DNA from: Candidatus Villigracilis proximus
GTDB lineage: Bacteria; Chloroflexota; Anaerolineae; Anaerolineales; Villigracilaceae
Direction: 5' to 3'
Length of the DNA: 64,000 bases
NCBI GenBank assembly: GCA_016715195.1
Contig: JADKBB010000006.1
Coordinates: forward strand, 1-64,000
The translations under genes and the position numbers were made by a program. Position 1 is the stretch's first letter; each line of letters opens with the position of its first letter. Shown here one piece after another: positions 1-9,592 of the stretch. The notes below the pieces were generated by a model. It saw only the letters and a program-made list of their open reading frames with translations. It had not been told where the DNA came from and searched no databases.

Positions 1-15
1 CCTAGGGAGGATTTA

Positions 16-60
16 AAACCCTCTCAAGGGAGGATTGCAATCCTTCCCTGGAGAGGTTTT
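16..60 (-). terminator. Nested hairpin, probable terminator of the HU-like gene
   Basis: An inner stem (AGGGAGGATT facing AATCCTTCCCT) sits inside an outer stem (AAACCCTCTC facing GAGAGGTTTT). On the minus strand it is followed by TTTTAAAT. It overlaps the last codons of the HU-like reading frame, which supports the idea that the true stop lies upstream of the hairpin. Confidence 0.5.
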
Positions 61-479
61 TGGGTGGAAGGGGTTAATCTTCCGGCGGGTTGGCTCACCA
101 ATACCTTTTCATACTCAACCGTCGCCAGCACCTTCTTGAACTCCTTGCCTGCATTGAAACGCGGCAGCAGGGTCGAGATCTGAGTGGCGCGCACGGCCTC
201 GGCGGTATCTGCGCCTTCCGAGCTGGCTTTCAGCCAGAAATTGCCAAAATCGCCCAACTCCACAATATTCCCCGCCGTCAATTCCTGCGGGATAACTGTC
301 AGCAGGGCTTCCAGGACCGCCATCGTGTCCGTGCTGGAAACGGTGGAAATCTCGGAAATTGGTCCTGCCAGTTGGCGCAGAGTCTTGCGTCCAGTGGATG
401 CAATGGATGGGTAGGAACTTCTTGGGGCTTCACGGTTGGATGGATTTCCACGTTCGATAACATTATATTTCACAGTCAT
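24..479 (-). CDS. HU/IHF-like DNA-binding protein of the HU-HIG type
   Basis: The first roughly 120 residues have the pattern of HU-related DNA-binding proteins: an N-terminal beta strand (KYNVIERGNP), a helical segment and a C-terminal part with LGDFGNFWLK. It probably coats or bends DNA in the nucleoid. The start has an AGAGG ribosome binding site five bases upstream. The last ~20 residues (from about AGRLTPS onward) are encoded by a terminator-like hairpin and look non-native. A one-base shift would end the protein at NPPED, so an indel near the 3' end is likely. It stands alone on the minus strand downstream of glmS. Confidence 0.7.
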   Translation of the reverse strand: MTVKYNVIERGNPSNREAPRSSYPSIASTGRKTLRQLAGPISEISTVSSTDTMAVLEALLTVIPQELTAGNIVELGDFGNFWLKASSEGADTAEAVRATQISTLLPRFNAGKEFKKVLATVEYEKVLVSQPAGRLTPSTQKPLQGRIAILP

Positions 480-646
480 TTTTGCCTCTAAGCAAATGAA
501 ATAAGGGTTGTATAAGGGAATTTTTTGATCTCACTTCCCATCGACAAGGAAGCATAAAAAAATACTGGTAATTGATAATCATCAATTGAATTACCATCCA
601 AATGCGACACCCAACCTGCCAAGTTCGACAATTCCGATTCAATCAC

Positions 647-2429
647 TCAATCCACCGTCAACATGTAGCCAAATTCGGGAAATCAGGATCAAACCCGCGC
701 AACACGCTCATGTGATACGAGAGCAACTGCAACGGCAGCACTCCCAGCAACGCGCTGATCTGCGCATCCGATTTGGGGATGACCACCAAATCATCGCCGT
801 TGGCGCGCAGGCGGGCGTCCTCTTCGGCGATGGTGATCGTGCGTGCGCCGCGCACTTTCACTTCGTTGATCCCGCTGATGATGAGCGGCACATCGTTCGG
901 TCCCGCCACAAAGACGATCGGGAATCCCTTGCTCACCGCGGAGAGCGGTCCGTGTTTGAACTCGGTCGAGAGCATGCCTTCGCAATGGGCATACGTAATT
1001 TCTTTTAATTTCAACGCGCCTTCCAAAGCGATCGGATAGGTCGCGCCGTAGCCGAGACAGTACATATCGTTCCACTCGTTGATGTCTTTGGCAATCGCTT
1101 CGATCTGCGGTCCGACCATCTCAATCGTCTGCTCCATCAATTCAGGGATGCGCAAAAGTTCGCTCGTGTCTTTGCCCGCGAGTCGATACGCCAGATACAG
1201 GAACGTCACGACCTGGTTGGTAAATGTCTTCGTGGCGGGCACGCTGATTTCGTATCCGCAGCACAAGGGTAGACAGAACGAAGTCGCCTTCGTCAACGTC
1301 GAGCCCACCACGTTCGCCAATCCAAACAAGCCATGCCGCGCTTCTCGGCGGCTTCCAACGCGTTGAGCACATCCTTGGTCTCGCCCGATTGGCTGACGAA
1401 AATCCCCACGTCTTCATATCCCACCGCGGGCGCGTATTGCGCGATGAACTGCGGCGCAAGCACGGGGATGGCGGTCAGCCCCGCCAGTTGCGCGATGTAC
1501 ACCGAGCCCACCGCCGCCGCGTGATAACTCGTGCCGCATCCGATCAAATACAGATGACGCGCGTTCTTCATCTTTTCGACCAACGGCTGCACATCGGGGC
1601 TGCCATCCAACAAGTGGATTAACTCACGGGCGACTTGTGCCTGCTCGTGGATTTCCTTCAACATAAAATGCGGATACCCGCCCTTCTGCACCGCATCCAT
1701 CGACTCCGTAACTGTTTCTGGCATTCGTTGAATTATTTTTCCATCTTTGACAGAGCGCACTTCCACGCGGTCTGCCCACAGCGTCACGATCTCCCCATCC
1801 TGCGGGCGGATCACTTCGCGGGTGAGCGGCAATATCGAAGGCAGGTCAGACGAAAGACAAGTGAAGCCATCGCCAATGCCGATCACCATGCCCGAACCTT
1901 TTTTGAACGCGTATAACTTGTCATCATTCGCGCGCCCGATCACGAAAGCATAATCACCTTGCAGGTCGCCATACGCGAGTCGAATCGCATCAATGAATTC
2001 ATATCCACGGCTGATATATCTCTCCACCGCATGGACGCATGTCTCGCCATCATTCTGCGAACGGACAGTCATGCCCTCCGCCATAAATTCCAAACGCAGT
2101 TCAACATTATTCACCACGTTGCCATTGTGCGCGCCGACCATGTCGCCGTTTGAATCCAAATGCGGCTGTGAATTAACTTGCGAAGGCTCGCCAAACGTCG
2201 CCCAGCGCAACTGCGTAATCCCACGCTGTCCGCGCATTTCCGCGATGTTATATTTCGCCGCCACCGAATCCACCTTGCCCACATCTTTACGCAGATCGAT
2301 CTTGCCATTGTTAATGGTCGCCGCGCCAACAGAGTCATATCCACGATAGGTGAGTCTCTCTGCCGCGTTAATAAGAATGGGTCCCAATGCTTCTTCTTTA
2401 TTTGTTACATATCCAAAAATTCCACACAT
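647..2429 (-). CDS. glmS: Glutamine-fructose-6-phosphate aminotransferase (frameshifted in this assembly)
   Basis: GlmS converts fructose-6-phosphate and glutamine to glucosamine-6-phosphate, the first step toward peptidoglycan and amino-sugar precursors. The N-terminal glutaminase domain begins MCGIFGYV, with Cys2 as the nucleophile, followed by RWATFGEP and two SIS isomerase domains (LIGCGTSYHA, SQSGETKDVL). The frame breaks near 1325, where GMAC continues as GLANVVGST in another frame. A short scrambled stretch follows (about 1265-1300, before GYEISVPATK), and another indel lies near 665. Past that last indel the frame ends in the expected LTVD, which sets the 3' end given here. An essential single gene with several small indels points to sequencing errors rather than a pseudogene. 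Confidence 0.9.
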
Positions 2430-2523
2430 GGTTTAAGTCTCCTAAATTGAAATCGTAAAAGGATTATAGCGATGTCAGATGGATGTGATAACTAACGTTT
2501 TGCATGTATCAGATTGCGATTTG

Positions 2524-3710
2524 TCATGCATCCCACGGCGTGACTCCACGTCCGCGCCCGCTTCGCAACGACCCGTTAATTGATTCAGCCAAATTGGGCA
2601 TGACCTCCGCTGTAGCCGCCAGCAAACCAAAACAGCCCGCGATCATCATGTCACCGAATGGCACAGCGAAGTAAGGGCGCAAATAACCATGGACCGTGGA
2701 CGATGGACGATTGTTCGTGGTCTGCGGTCTATCGTCCGCCGTCTGAAACATACTCCTTCTCGGCCCCGTCACCACAATATCAAACTCATCCCTGCCAAAC
2801 TCAAATGGATTTGTCCCATAGACCAGCGCGCCGTGACCCATATCATCGAACACATCTGTGTGCTTCAATGATCCATCTGCCAATCTTCGGATCAATGATT
2901 CCAGTTTAGGCAGATCGATTTCACCCGTATGATGTTCAAAGACTCCCTCAATCCCATCACCCAAACGAAAAGCCAGCGTATGAAAATTCCCAACATTGAC
3001 AATGATCTTGCGCTCACGCTTCATTACCGTTGGATCAAAATTCGCACCCAACACCGCCGCGGGCGCTGTATCCATCACCACCAGCGGACAATCGAGATCG
3101 GCTGCTGAATCAGCGACGGCTTGTAAACGCGTCATGATTTTTGGAATTTTTGTGGAAGGAAAAGCGAAGGAGGAAAGAGAATTGCGCTCACGGATTCTTT
3201 CATCCAAATAATCAAATCGAAATTGACGATCTGAAACTCCCGCCGGCGCATTGCCGTGGTCAAATACCGCCACAGCAACTGCCGATAAATCATTCAACGA
3301 AACACCATAATCTGCAAATGTTTTGGAGATCAACTCAAAATCAAAATCCTTCAGCTCGATCTTGCTGACCGCTGATAGCTGAAGGCTCTCTTCCTCCGAA
3401 ACAATCTTAATCCCAACTTCTCCACCTTCTTCAACTCATCATTCAGCGTGGTCGCCGCCGAGGGAGTCATATAAACCGGAATCCCCGCACGCGCAACCTC
3501 TTCGATCGCCCATGCCGAAGGGCCGCCGCCCATTTGATGTCCAGTGAGCAGGATCGGGCGGCGTGAAAGAAGCGTCTGCTTGAGACGGCGGTGAATCATC
3601 ATGGTAGGAGAAGGCAAAACGAGTTTGAATCCGTTCTCGATGTCGAGATTCGAATCATAAAGAAAAATATCCTGCGTGCCTGTGCCGATGTCTACCGTTA
3701 ATATTTTCAT
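2524..3710 (-). CDS. DUF1786 family protein (one frameshift, two in-frame repeat insertions)
   Basis: The N-terminus (MKILTVDIGTGTQDIFLYD) has a nucleotide-binding loop of the ASKHA fold, as in DUF1786 proteins, whose function is not established. The reading frame switches near 3420: VEKLG is followed in the next frame by VGIKIVSEEE, and the rest of the family sequence (AVFDHGNAPAG, NVGNFHTLAF) runs on from there. The product would be about 395 residues. Two stretches look like translated heptamer repeats rather than family sequence: SLQLSAVS near the frameshift, and TADDRPQTTNNRPSSTVHG toward the C-terminus. Both sit at positions that probably tolerate insertions. It is oriented like glmS but separated by ~95 bp. 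Confidence 0.7.
2686..2746. repeat. Heptamer short tandem repeat inside the DUF1786 gene
   Basis: Degenerate 7-base units can be read as CCATGGA, CCGTGGA, CGATGGA, then GTCTGCG, GTCTATC, GTCCGCC. The stretch is in frame and encodes the low-complexity segment around TTNNRPSSTVHG. Confidence 0.7.
3365..3388. repeat. Heptamer repeat (CTGACCG/CTGATAG/CTGAAGG)
   Basis: Three consecutive 7-base units share CTGA at their start. They encode LQLSAVS in frame inside the DUF1786 protein, about 30 bases downstream (in coding direction) of the gene's frameshift. Confidence 0.6.
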
Positions 3711-3727
3711 AATTTTGATTTATCCAG

Positions 3728-3784
3728 AGATTAACGGAGATGAACAAAGATTTTTTCTTTATCCCTGTTCATCTCTGTTTATCA
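3728..3784 (-). repeat. Intergenic inverted repeat, possible terminator
   Basis: GATTAACGGAGATGAACAA on the left faces CTGTTCATCTCTGTTTATC on the right, with only a few mismatches and an A/T-rich loop. It lies just after the stop of the ferritin-like/VIT1 gene and before the DUF1786 start, both on the minus strand. Confidence 0.5.
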
Positions 3785-3791
3785 AGGTGAT

Positions 3792-4667
3792 TTAGATTTC
3801 GATCCCCAGCCATTGGCGGATGAAATAACCGATCACGAACGAGAAAGCTGCCACGCTCAAACTTAAGCCAGCCATTTCGATAAACCGCTCGCGGAAAGAT
3901 TCTCCCTTGGCAACGGAAATGTAATAGTTGAATACAGCAATGATGATGACCGCTGTTGTAAGCGCTATGGCAAGATCAAGATAAAAGTTTTCAAAAAGCA
4001 GATAAGGCAGGATCAGCAGCGTAACCGTGGTGATGTAGGCAATGCCCGTATACACCGCAGCGCGGACAGGATGCTTGCTTGTCTTTTCAGAGCGGGTGGA
4101 AAGATACTCACTGGCTGCCATCGAAAGTGAAGCGGCAATGCCGGTGATGAGTCCTGAAAGGGCGATGAGTTTCACATCTTGCAGAGCAAGTGTCAGCCCG
4201 GCCAGAGCGCCTGTTAATTCCACGAGTGCATCGTTGAGGCCGAGCACCACCGAACCAGCATATTGCAGTCTTTCTTCATCCAGCATTTCGATCAATTGAT
4301 GTTCATGCTTGTCTTCTTCATCCTGATATTGGGTGGCCTGTGGAATGACTTTGGAAACCGCTTCATAATTTTCCTGCGCTTTTTCCTCTCCCTGTTCCAT
4401 GAGCTTCACGCCAAAGGTAAACCCAAACAACATGCTCACCAGATAATAAAACCAGACGAAAAACCAGCGCGGCTGCACTTCCTCTTTTGTATATTCCTTC
4501 CAGCCGTTGTAGTGACGCAGTTCGTCCTCTGCGATCTGATCCAAAATTTTGGCATTCTCTTTAGATTTGATACGCTTTGCCAGACGCTTGTAAATATGAT
4601 ATTCGGTGATCTCAGTTTGTTGAAACAGGATGATCTTTTTGCGAATGTCTTCGCTGATGGTTTGCAT
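3792..4667 (-). CDS. Ferritin-like domain fused to VIT1/CCC1 iron/manganese transporter
   Basis: The protein has about 291 residues. Residues ~1-145 form a rubrerythrin/ferritin-like four-helix domain with Glu/His iron-site motifs (TEYHIYKRL, EDELRHYNGW, DKHEHQLIEML), interrupted by a hydrophobic stretch (WFYYLVSMLFGFTFG). Residues ~150-291 form a VIT1/CCC1 membrane domain (GSVVLGLNDALVELTGALAG, SMAASEYLSTRSEKTS). The architecture matches the erythrin-VIT (MbfA-like) family, in which the soluble domain senses or delivers Fe2+ to the exporter. The start was chosen at MQTISEDIRK because AAGGAG lies six bases upstream; a longer start 11 codons earlier lacks one. Export of iron or manganese from the cytoplasm is the likely role. 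Confidence 0.88.
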   Translation of the reverse strand: MQTISEDIRKKIILFQQTEITEYHIYKRLAKRIKSKENAKILDQIAEDELRHYNGWKEYTKEEVQPRWFFVWFYYLVSMLFGFTFGVKLMEQGEEKAQENYEAVSKVIPQATQYQDEEDKHEHQLIEMLDEERLQYAGSVVLGLNDALVELTGALAGLTLALQDVKLIALSGLITGIAASLSMAASEYLSTRSEKTSKHPVRAAVYTGIAYITTVTLLILPYLLFENFYLDLAIALTTAVIIIAVFNYYISVAKGESFRERFIEMAGLSLSVAAFSFVIGYFIRQWLGIEI

Positions 4668-4718
4668 AATGTACTCCTTGTGTGAAATTTTCAATTGCAA
4701 TTGTAAGCGATTTTATTA

Positions 4719-4754
4719 ATCAAAAAGATGCGCCGTTCAGCGCATCTTTTTGAT
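4719..4754 (-). terminator. Rho-independent terminator of the methyltransferase gene
   Basis: Perfect 14-bp arms ATCAAAAAGATGCG and CGCATCTTTTTGAT enclose an 8-base loop, with A/T runs at both ends. It lies directly after the methyltransferase stop and upstream of the ferritin-like/VIT1 gene. Confidence 0.85.
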
Positions 4755-4763
4755 CCGGGGGTA

Positions 4764-5567
4764 TTATATTTTTTGCAGGACAAAGTACCAGTATCTTCTG
4801 TTATCAAGATGCGGCATTCCATCCGGCGAATCAGGGGTGAGACCCGCGAAGTGATAAAAGGATTTGCGAAGAATACCAGGTACATATTTATCCACCAATT
4901 GCATGCGGCGTTCACGGTCCATTTCCATCGCCTTGAGAACATTTTCCGTGATCTCTTCTTCTTTGATGAGTTTTAATCCCATGTTTTTTAGCTGCGCGTG
5001 CCAGATCTCAACTTTTTCTTCATACCGCAGATCAGTATAAAGAAAATATCCATTGGGCTTGAGCACACGTTTGACATGCTCGAAAAACTTTGTGATATTC
5101 GGGTAATAAAGTGAAGCTTCTACATTCAAAACCACATCAAAGGAATTATCAGGGAAGGATAACGCCTCGGCATTACCATGATGAAATTTGAGTCCATCCA
5201 AACTGTAATGTTCGCGGCAAAACTCAATGGCTCGGGTCGAAAAATCCACGCCAGTGTAGGACTTCGGTTTGAAGTAACGCATAATGAAATTCGCGCCGCC
5301 GCCGCGTCCCGAACTGACTTCAAGCGCATCCATATTATTCCACTCGATGGATTTCGCCACATGATGATAAAGCTGCATCGGGTAACGATGGATTTCATCT
5401 TCAGCCGCGAGAGGCAGGAGGTTGTTTTCCTTGTGGTGGGCGGTGTAACCAAAATTCATAAAGATGGCATTCTTGTCCTTGTCGAATGTGGAAACCAATT
5501 CGTATTGCAGGCGTGTCAGCCAGCTTTTGATATTCGGGAAACGATGAAACAACAGCTTATTGAGCAT
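4764..5567 (-). CDS. Class I SAM-dependent methyltransferase
   Basis: The 267-residue protein has a Rossmann methyltransferase core. Motif I is ALEVSSGRGGGANFI (residues ~81-95), followed by the acidic TGVDFSTRAIEFC and a post-II motif FDVVLNVEASLYYPN. The N-terminus is rich in basic and aromatic residues (LLFHRFPNIKSWLTRLQ). It resembles the small-molecule or lipid methyltransferases related to phthiotriol methyltransferase, but the substrate cannot be told from sequence. It appears monocistronic, with a strong terminator at its 3' end. Confidence 0.75.
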   Translation of the reverse strand: MLNKLLFHRFPNIKSWLTRLQYELVSTFDKDKNAIFMNFGYTAHHKENNLLPLAAEDEIHRYPMQLYHHVAKSIEWNNMDALEVSSGRGGGANFIMRYFKPKSYTGVDFSTRAIEFCREHYSLDGLKFHHGNAEALSFPDNSFDVVLNVEASLYYPNITKFFEHVKRVLKPNGYFLYTDLRYEEKVEIWHAQLKNMGLKLIKEEEITENVLKAMEMDRERRMQLVDKYVPGILRKSFYHFAGLTPDSPDGMPHLDNRRYWYFVLQKI

Positions 5568-5919
5568 ATCTCTCCTCTGTATATTGACCTTGAAATTGAT
5601 TGCTGATTATAACCCTGTACATTATGGGAAGTTGTCTGTATTTCGAAAGCGATGACACTCTGTAAGTATTTTTTTTGGATAAATAAAAAACGCATCTTTC
5701 TGACGGGGAAGCGGGTCTGACCCAAATAGCAGACCCCAGTCTTTGACATTTTCCCCTCCCGCCTGTCTGCAAACATAAATGGATAACGCGTTTGGTCTGT
5801 GAAATACGCCTGTAAATTTTAGTGACATTTTTATATTTCCCATTTTTAATCACCATGATAAAATGCACTTAAATGGGGGGAGCCAAAATTTCTCCCAAAT
5901 CAAATATAGGAGAAAATAA
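5568..5919. other. Divergent intergenic region without a recognisable gene
   Basis: This 350-base spacer lies between the start of the minus-strand methyltransferase and the plus-strand lipoprotein. Open frames of up to ~100 codons on the minus strand have no coding character that I recognise. It must hold the promoters of both flanking genes; an AT-rich block around 5800-5860 (GATAAAAT) is a weak candidate -10 for the lipoprotein. Confidence 0.5.
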
Positions 5920-6687
5920 ATGAAACCAATTAAGTTTTCACCGTTTTTGTATTTATTTCTTGTTCTTGTTTTGACAGGCGTCGCCTGCGGCGGTATTTCT
6001 GTTAACAGCACGCCGACCGCTGCCGCAACCGCAACCGATGCGCCTCCAGAAGCAACCGCTACCAAAACACCCAGACCCACATCCACGCCGAGACCCTCTC
6101 CGACTCCAAATGCTGCGGCTACGCAAAAGGCGGAAGACTTTAATGTATTGCTTAGCGAGTATAAAGAAAAGGGATATGTTACGACCACAACAGGCGAATT
6201 CTTTGAGCCGGATCCATTTCAAGAGGATTGGGCGCAATTGGGCTGGTATCAGTGGTGGCCTTTTGATTTCAAAGCCAAGGATTTTGTTTTTAGCGCCCAT
6301 TTTGATTGGTCGATTGCGAGCGCTACTCCTGAGATATCAGGTTGTGGAGTAATTTTTGGCTTGCAGGAAAATGAAGATCATTACGCGGTTTTTCTTGATA
6401 CAAGTCGTATTTTGTTCCTGATGGGGCGCGGATCAAATGTGTACAATGTTGGAAAGACCAGAGGCCCCGGCACAGTGAATTTCTCCAACCCGGCCGAAGC
6501 GGATTTTGTCCTTTCGGTGAAAGGACAAAGCGCTTATGTGTCTGTCAATGATGTGGTGACAGAATATACGCTCTCCGCCGACCAGACTTCCGCCGGAACC
6601 TTTGCGTTCTCCATTCTCTCGGGAACCAATAAGGATTACGGAACCCGATGCGGAATGACGGATATGATCTTTTGGGAACCGAAGTAA
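5920..6687 (+). CDS. Secreted lipoprotein with Thr/Pro-rich linker and beta-sandwich-like domain
   Basis: A signal peptide of ~22 residues ends in a lipobox (LTGVAC), so Cys23 is probably lipidated. Residues ~28-68 are a Thr/Pro/Ala-rich linker (TPRPTSTPRPSPTP), common in surface proteins of Anaerolineae. Residues ~70-255 look like a concanavalin/LamG-type beta-sandwich (EDWAQLGWYQWWPFDF, GVIFGLQENEDHYAVFLD, FVLSVKGQSAYVSVND). This fold often binds carbohydrate or mediates surface attachment, but no function is assigned. A GGAG-type ribosome binding site precedes the ATG. It is a single gene with a terminator shared with gcvPB. Confidence 0.75.
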   Translation: MKPIKFSPFLYLFLVLVLTGVACGGISVNSTPTAAATATDAPPEATATKTPRPTSTPRPSPTPNAAATQKAEDFNVLLSEYKEKGYVTTTTGEFFEPDPFQEDWAQLGWYQWWPFDFKAKDFVFSAHFDWSIASATPEISGCGVIFGLQENEDHYAVFLDTSRILFLMGRGSNVYNVGKTRGPGTVNFSNPAEADFVLSVKGQSAYVSVNDVVTEYTLSADQTSAGTFAFSILSGTNKDYGTRCGMTDMIFWEPK

Positions 6688-6699
6688 CCTGCGAATAAT

Positions 6700-6735
6700 A
6701 AAAAATGCCCGCGAGATTTCTCGCGGGCATTTTTT
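6700..6735. terminator. Bidirectional terminator between the lipoprotein and gcvPB
   Basis: AAAAAATGCCCGCGA and TCGCGGGCATTTTTT-type arms (15 bp) flank a six-base loop. A-runs on one side and T-runs on the other let it stop transcription from both converging genes. Confidence 0.9.
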
Positions 6736-6745
6736 ATATATATGA

Positions 6746-8236
6746 TTACGTCAGTGTTTCGTAATTCTCTGGCAGCCAACAGCACAGCACCAACTCGCGC
6801 GCGGCTTTCACTTCATCCATTCTTCCGAACGGAGTGATGTGCGGGGCGTTGTGGAGCAGCTCAGGCTGAGTCTTGGCTTCTTCCGCGATCTTGATCAGGG
6901 CATCGGCGAAGCGATCGAGCGTGTCCTTGTTTTCGGTTTCGGTCGGTTCGATCATCAACGCTTCGTGGACAATGAGCGGGAAGTAGTTTGTGGGTGGGTG
7001 GAAGTTGTAATCCATCAGGCGCTTGGCGATATCCAGCGCACGGACATCGCTGCCTTCAAAACTTCCTTCGGCCACAAATTCATGCATACAGATGCGGTCA
7101 TACGGAATCTTGTAGGTGCCGCGCAAACGGGCTTGCAGATAATTTGCGTTGAGTACCGCGTACTGTGAAATATCCTTTAAGCCGTCAGGTCCGTGCATCG
7201 AAATGTACGTGTACGCGCGGACCAGTCCGCCGCCGAAGTGGCCGTGGAAAGCTTTCATGCGTCCGATGGAATGTTTGGGGGTGACGAAGCCATACAGCGG
7301 AGCCATATCATCTCCATCGCCTTCTTCGACGATGCCGACCAATGGCGAAGGCAGGAAGTCCAACAGGCGTTCGCTGACACCCACGGGACCGGAACCTGGT
7401 CCGCCGCCGCCGTGCGGGACGGAGAATGTTTTGTGCAGGTTGATGTGCATCACATCAAAGCCGAGATCGCCGGGGCGGACGATGCCGAGCAGCGCGTTTA
7501 AGTTCGCGCCATCGCCATACATCAAGCCGCCGCATTTGTGTACCAATGCAACTACTTCTTCAATGTGTTCATCGAACATGCCGAGCGTGTTGGGGTTGGT
7601 GAGCATCATGCCAACGACGGTATCGTCACAGGCGGCGGCGAGGGCTTTGAGGTCCACATTGCCGCGCTCATCTGATGGGATGGTGACAACGCTCATGCCC
7701 AACATGCCGGCCGATGCGGGGTTTGTTCCGTGCGCTGCATCGGGGATTAACATCTTGGTGCGTTTGCTGTCGTTGCGTGATTTGTGATAAGCGGCCATCA
7801 TCAGCACACCGGTGAATTCGCCGTGTGCGCCGGCGGCGGGCTGCAGAGTCATGCCTGCGAAGCCGCTGATCTCTTTCAGCCATTCCTGTAGTTCATACAT
7901 CAAAACCAGATTGCCTTGCACGGTTTCAATGGGTTGTAATGGGTGAGTGTAAAGGAAGCCGGGTAAGCGGCAGGTATCTTCGTTGATCTTCGGGTTGTAT
8001 TTCATGGTGCATGAACCCAAAGGATAGAAGCCTTCGTCTACGCTGTAGTTGAATTTGCTGAGCTTCATGTAGTGACGCACAACGTCCACTTCGGCGAGCT
8101 CGGGCAGGGGAAACTCAGAGCGCAACAAATCTTTGGGAGGCAGAGCAACTTCCGGTACGTCTGATGCGGGCATGGTCACGCCGGTTCGCCCGGGGGAGGA
8201 AAGTTCAAAGATGGTGGGTTCCATAATTGTAGCCAT
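6746..8236 (-). CDS. gcvPB: Glycine dehydrogenase (decarboxylating), subunit 2
   Basis: GcvPB is the PLP-bearing C-terminal half of the P-protein of the glycine cleavage system. With GcvPA it decarboxylates glycine and passes the aminomethyl group to lipoyl-GcvH. The PLP lysine lies in HINLHKTFSVPHGGGG, and the N-terminal FELSSPGR and LGSCTMKYNPK motifs are typical. At 496 residues the length is normal. The ATG overlaps the gcvPA stop by one base (TAATG), so the two are translationally coupled. An internal ATG four codons later is an alternative start. Confidence 0.96.
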   Translation of the reverse strand: MATIMEPTIFELSSPGRTGVTMPASDVPEVALPPKDLLRSEFPLPELAEVDVVRHYMKLSKFNYSVDEGFYPLGSCTMKYNPKINEDTCRLPGFLYTHPLQPIETVQGNLVLMYELQEWLKEISGFAGMTLQPAAGAHGEFTGVLMMAAYHKSRNDSKRTKMLIPDAAHGTNPASAGMLGMSVVTIPSDERGNVDLKALAAACDDTVVGMMLTNPNTLGMFDEHIEEVVALVHKCGGLMYGDGANLNALLGIVRPGDLGFDVMHINLHKTFSVPHGGGGPGSGPVGVSERLLDFLPSPLVGIVEEGDGDDMAPLYGFVTPKHSIGRMKAFHGHFGGGLVRAYTYISMHGPDGLKDISQYAVLNANYLQARLRGTYKIPYDRICMHEFVAEGSFEGSDVRALDIAKRLMDYNFHPPTNYFPLIVHEALMIEPTETENKDTLDRFADALIKIAEEAKTQPELLHNAPHITPFGRMDEVKAARELVLCCWLPENYETLT

Positions 8237-9585
8237 TATTCCATCTCCTTTAAAACTTCCACGAGGGTGTCAATTTCCTGCTTGCTGTTCATTTCGGTGA
8301 AGGCCATCAGGATATGATTTTCGAGCGAAGGATAATCTTTGCCGAGATCGTAGCCGCCGAAGATGCCGTGTTCGAGTAAATATGCGTTGACTTCGCTGGC
8401 GGGTTTGGGACAGCACAAAACAAATTCATGGAAGAACGGTTCGCTGAAACATAAACCGAAGCCGTCGATCTTGCTCAGTTCGCTGGCGGCGTAATGTGCT
8501 TTTTGATAACAAAGATTCGCAACCTGCTGCAAACCGGTCTTGCCAAGCGCCGACATATAAACTGCGGATGCGAGCGCGAGCAAGCCTTGATTGGAACAAA
8601 TGTTGGATGTGGCGCGTTCGCGTTTGATATGTTGTTCGCGCGCGGTGAGAGTCAACACGTACGAACGTTGTCCGCGGTTATCAACGGTTTCACCGATCAG
8701 GCGCCCAGCCATTTTGTGAACGTATGATTTTTTGGTGGTGAAGAATCCGAGATAGGGTCCGCCATACCAAAGCGGAATGCCGAACGGCTGCGCTTCGCCG
8801 ACCACAATATCCGCGCCCATCGAGGCGGGAGTCTTGAGCATGAGCAGCGCGGTTGGATTCGCAACGATACAAACCAGCGCGCCTTTTGCGTGCGCGTCTT
8901 CGATCAGTTTTGTGTAATCGTGGATGCGTCCGAAGAAATCTGGATATTGGACGACGACCAGCATTGTGCTTTCATCTGTGAGAGACATCAACGCTTCGGG
9001 TCCGGCTTCGAGGTCAGCTGATACTTCATCTCCGGCTTCTACCAGTCCCAGGCTTTGGGTGTAGGTGCGGATGACTTCACGATATTGCGGATGCACACTG
9101 GGCGACATGACGATCTTCTTGCGCTTGCCGCGGAATTGGGCATACGCGAGATTCACTGCTTCGGCTGTGGCGGTTGCGCCATCGTAATGTGAAGCGTTTG
9201 AAACTTCCATGCCGGTGAGGTTGGTCATCAGTGATTGATATTCGAAGATGGCCTGCAATGTGCCTTGTGAAATTTCAGGTTGATACGGTGTGTAAGCGGT
9301 ATAGAATTCACCGCGGCGCAGCATGTGATCGACAACAGCAGGAACATAATGATTGTATGCGCCCGCGCCGAGGAAGGAGATCATATGCTCGCGCACGTTT
9401 TCGTTTGTGGAAGCCATTTCACCTAATAATGAGGCAGCTTCCATTTCGGTCAACGCGGGGGGCAGGTCAAGTTCGGGGAAGCGATGTTTCTTTGGGATGG
9501 CGTCGAAGAGATCATCGAGTGATTTAACGCCGACCGTTTTGAGCATCGCATCCCGTTCGTTGGGGCTGATGGGAATGTAAGTCAT
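8236..9585 (-). CDS. gcvPA: Glycine dehydrogenase (decarboxylating), subunit 1
   Basis: GcvPA (449 residues) is the N-terminal half of the two-subunit P-protein of the glycine cleavage system, as found in Firmicutes, Chloroflexota and archaea. Typical sequences are MTYIPISPNERDAML, FLGAGAYNHYVPAVVDHML, TAYTPYQPEISQGTLQ and AREQHIKRERATSNICSNQ. It lies second in the operon gcvH-gcvPA-gcvPB. About 75 bp of heptamer repeat separates it from gcvH. Confidence 0.96.
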   Translation of the reverse strand: MTYIPISPNERDAMLKTVGVKSLDDLFDAIPKKHRFPELDLPPALTEMEAASLLGEMASTNENVREHMISFLGAGAYNHYVPAVVDHMLRRGEFYTAYTPYQPEISQGTLQAIFEYQSLMTNLTGMEVSNASHYDGATATAEAVNLAYAQFRGKRKKIVMSPSVHPQYREVIRTYTQSLGLVEAGDEVSADLEAGPEALMSLTDESTMLVVVQYPDFFGRIHDYTKLIEDAHAKGALVCIVANPTALLMLKTPASMGADIVVGEAQPFGIPLWYGGPYLGFFTTKKSYVHKMAGRLIGETVDNRGQRSYVLTLTAREQHIKRERATSNICSNQGLLALASAVYMSALGKTGLQQVANLCYQKAHYAASELSKIDGFGLCFSEPFFHEFVLCCPKPASEVNAYLLEHGIFGGYDLGKDYPSLENHILMAFTEMNSKQEIDTLVEVLKEME

Positions 9586-9592
9586 GTTAACT

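Noticed and set aside
5622..5868. Several overlapping minus-strand open frames of 70-100 codons upstream of the methyltransferase
   Set aside because: They have no ribosome binding sites, no family motifs and mixed composition; treated as intergenic.
7149..7787. A 212-codon open frame on the plus strand opposite gcvPB
   Set aside because: It is antisense to a well-conserved gene; the protein is rich in Ser/Pro/Arg from codon-position bias and shows no family motif.
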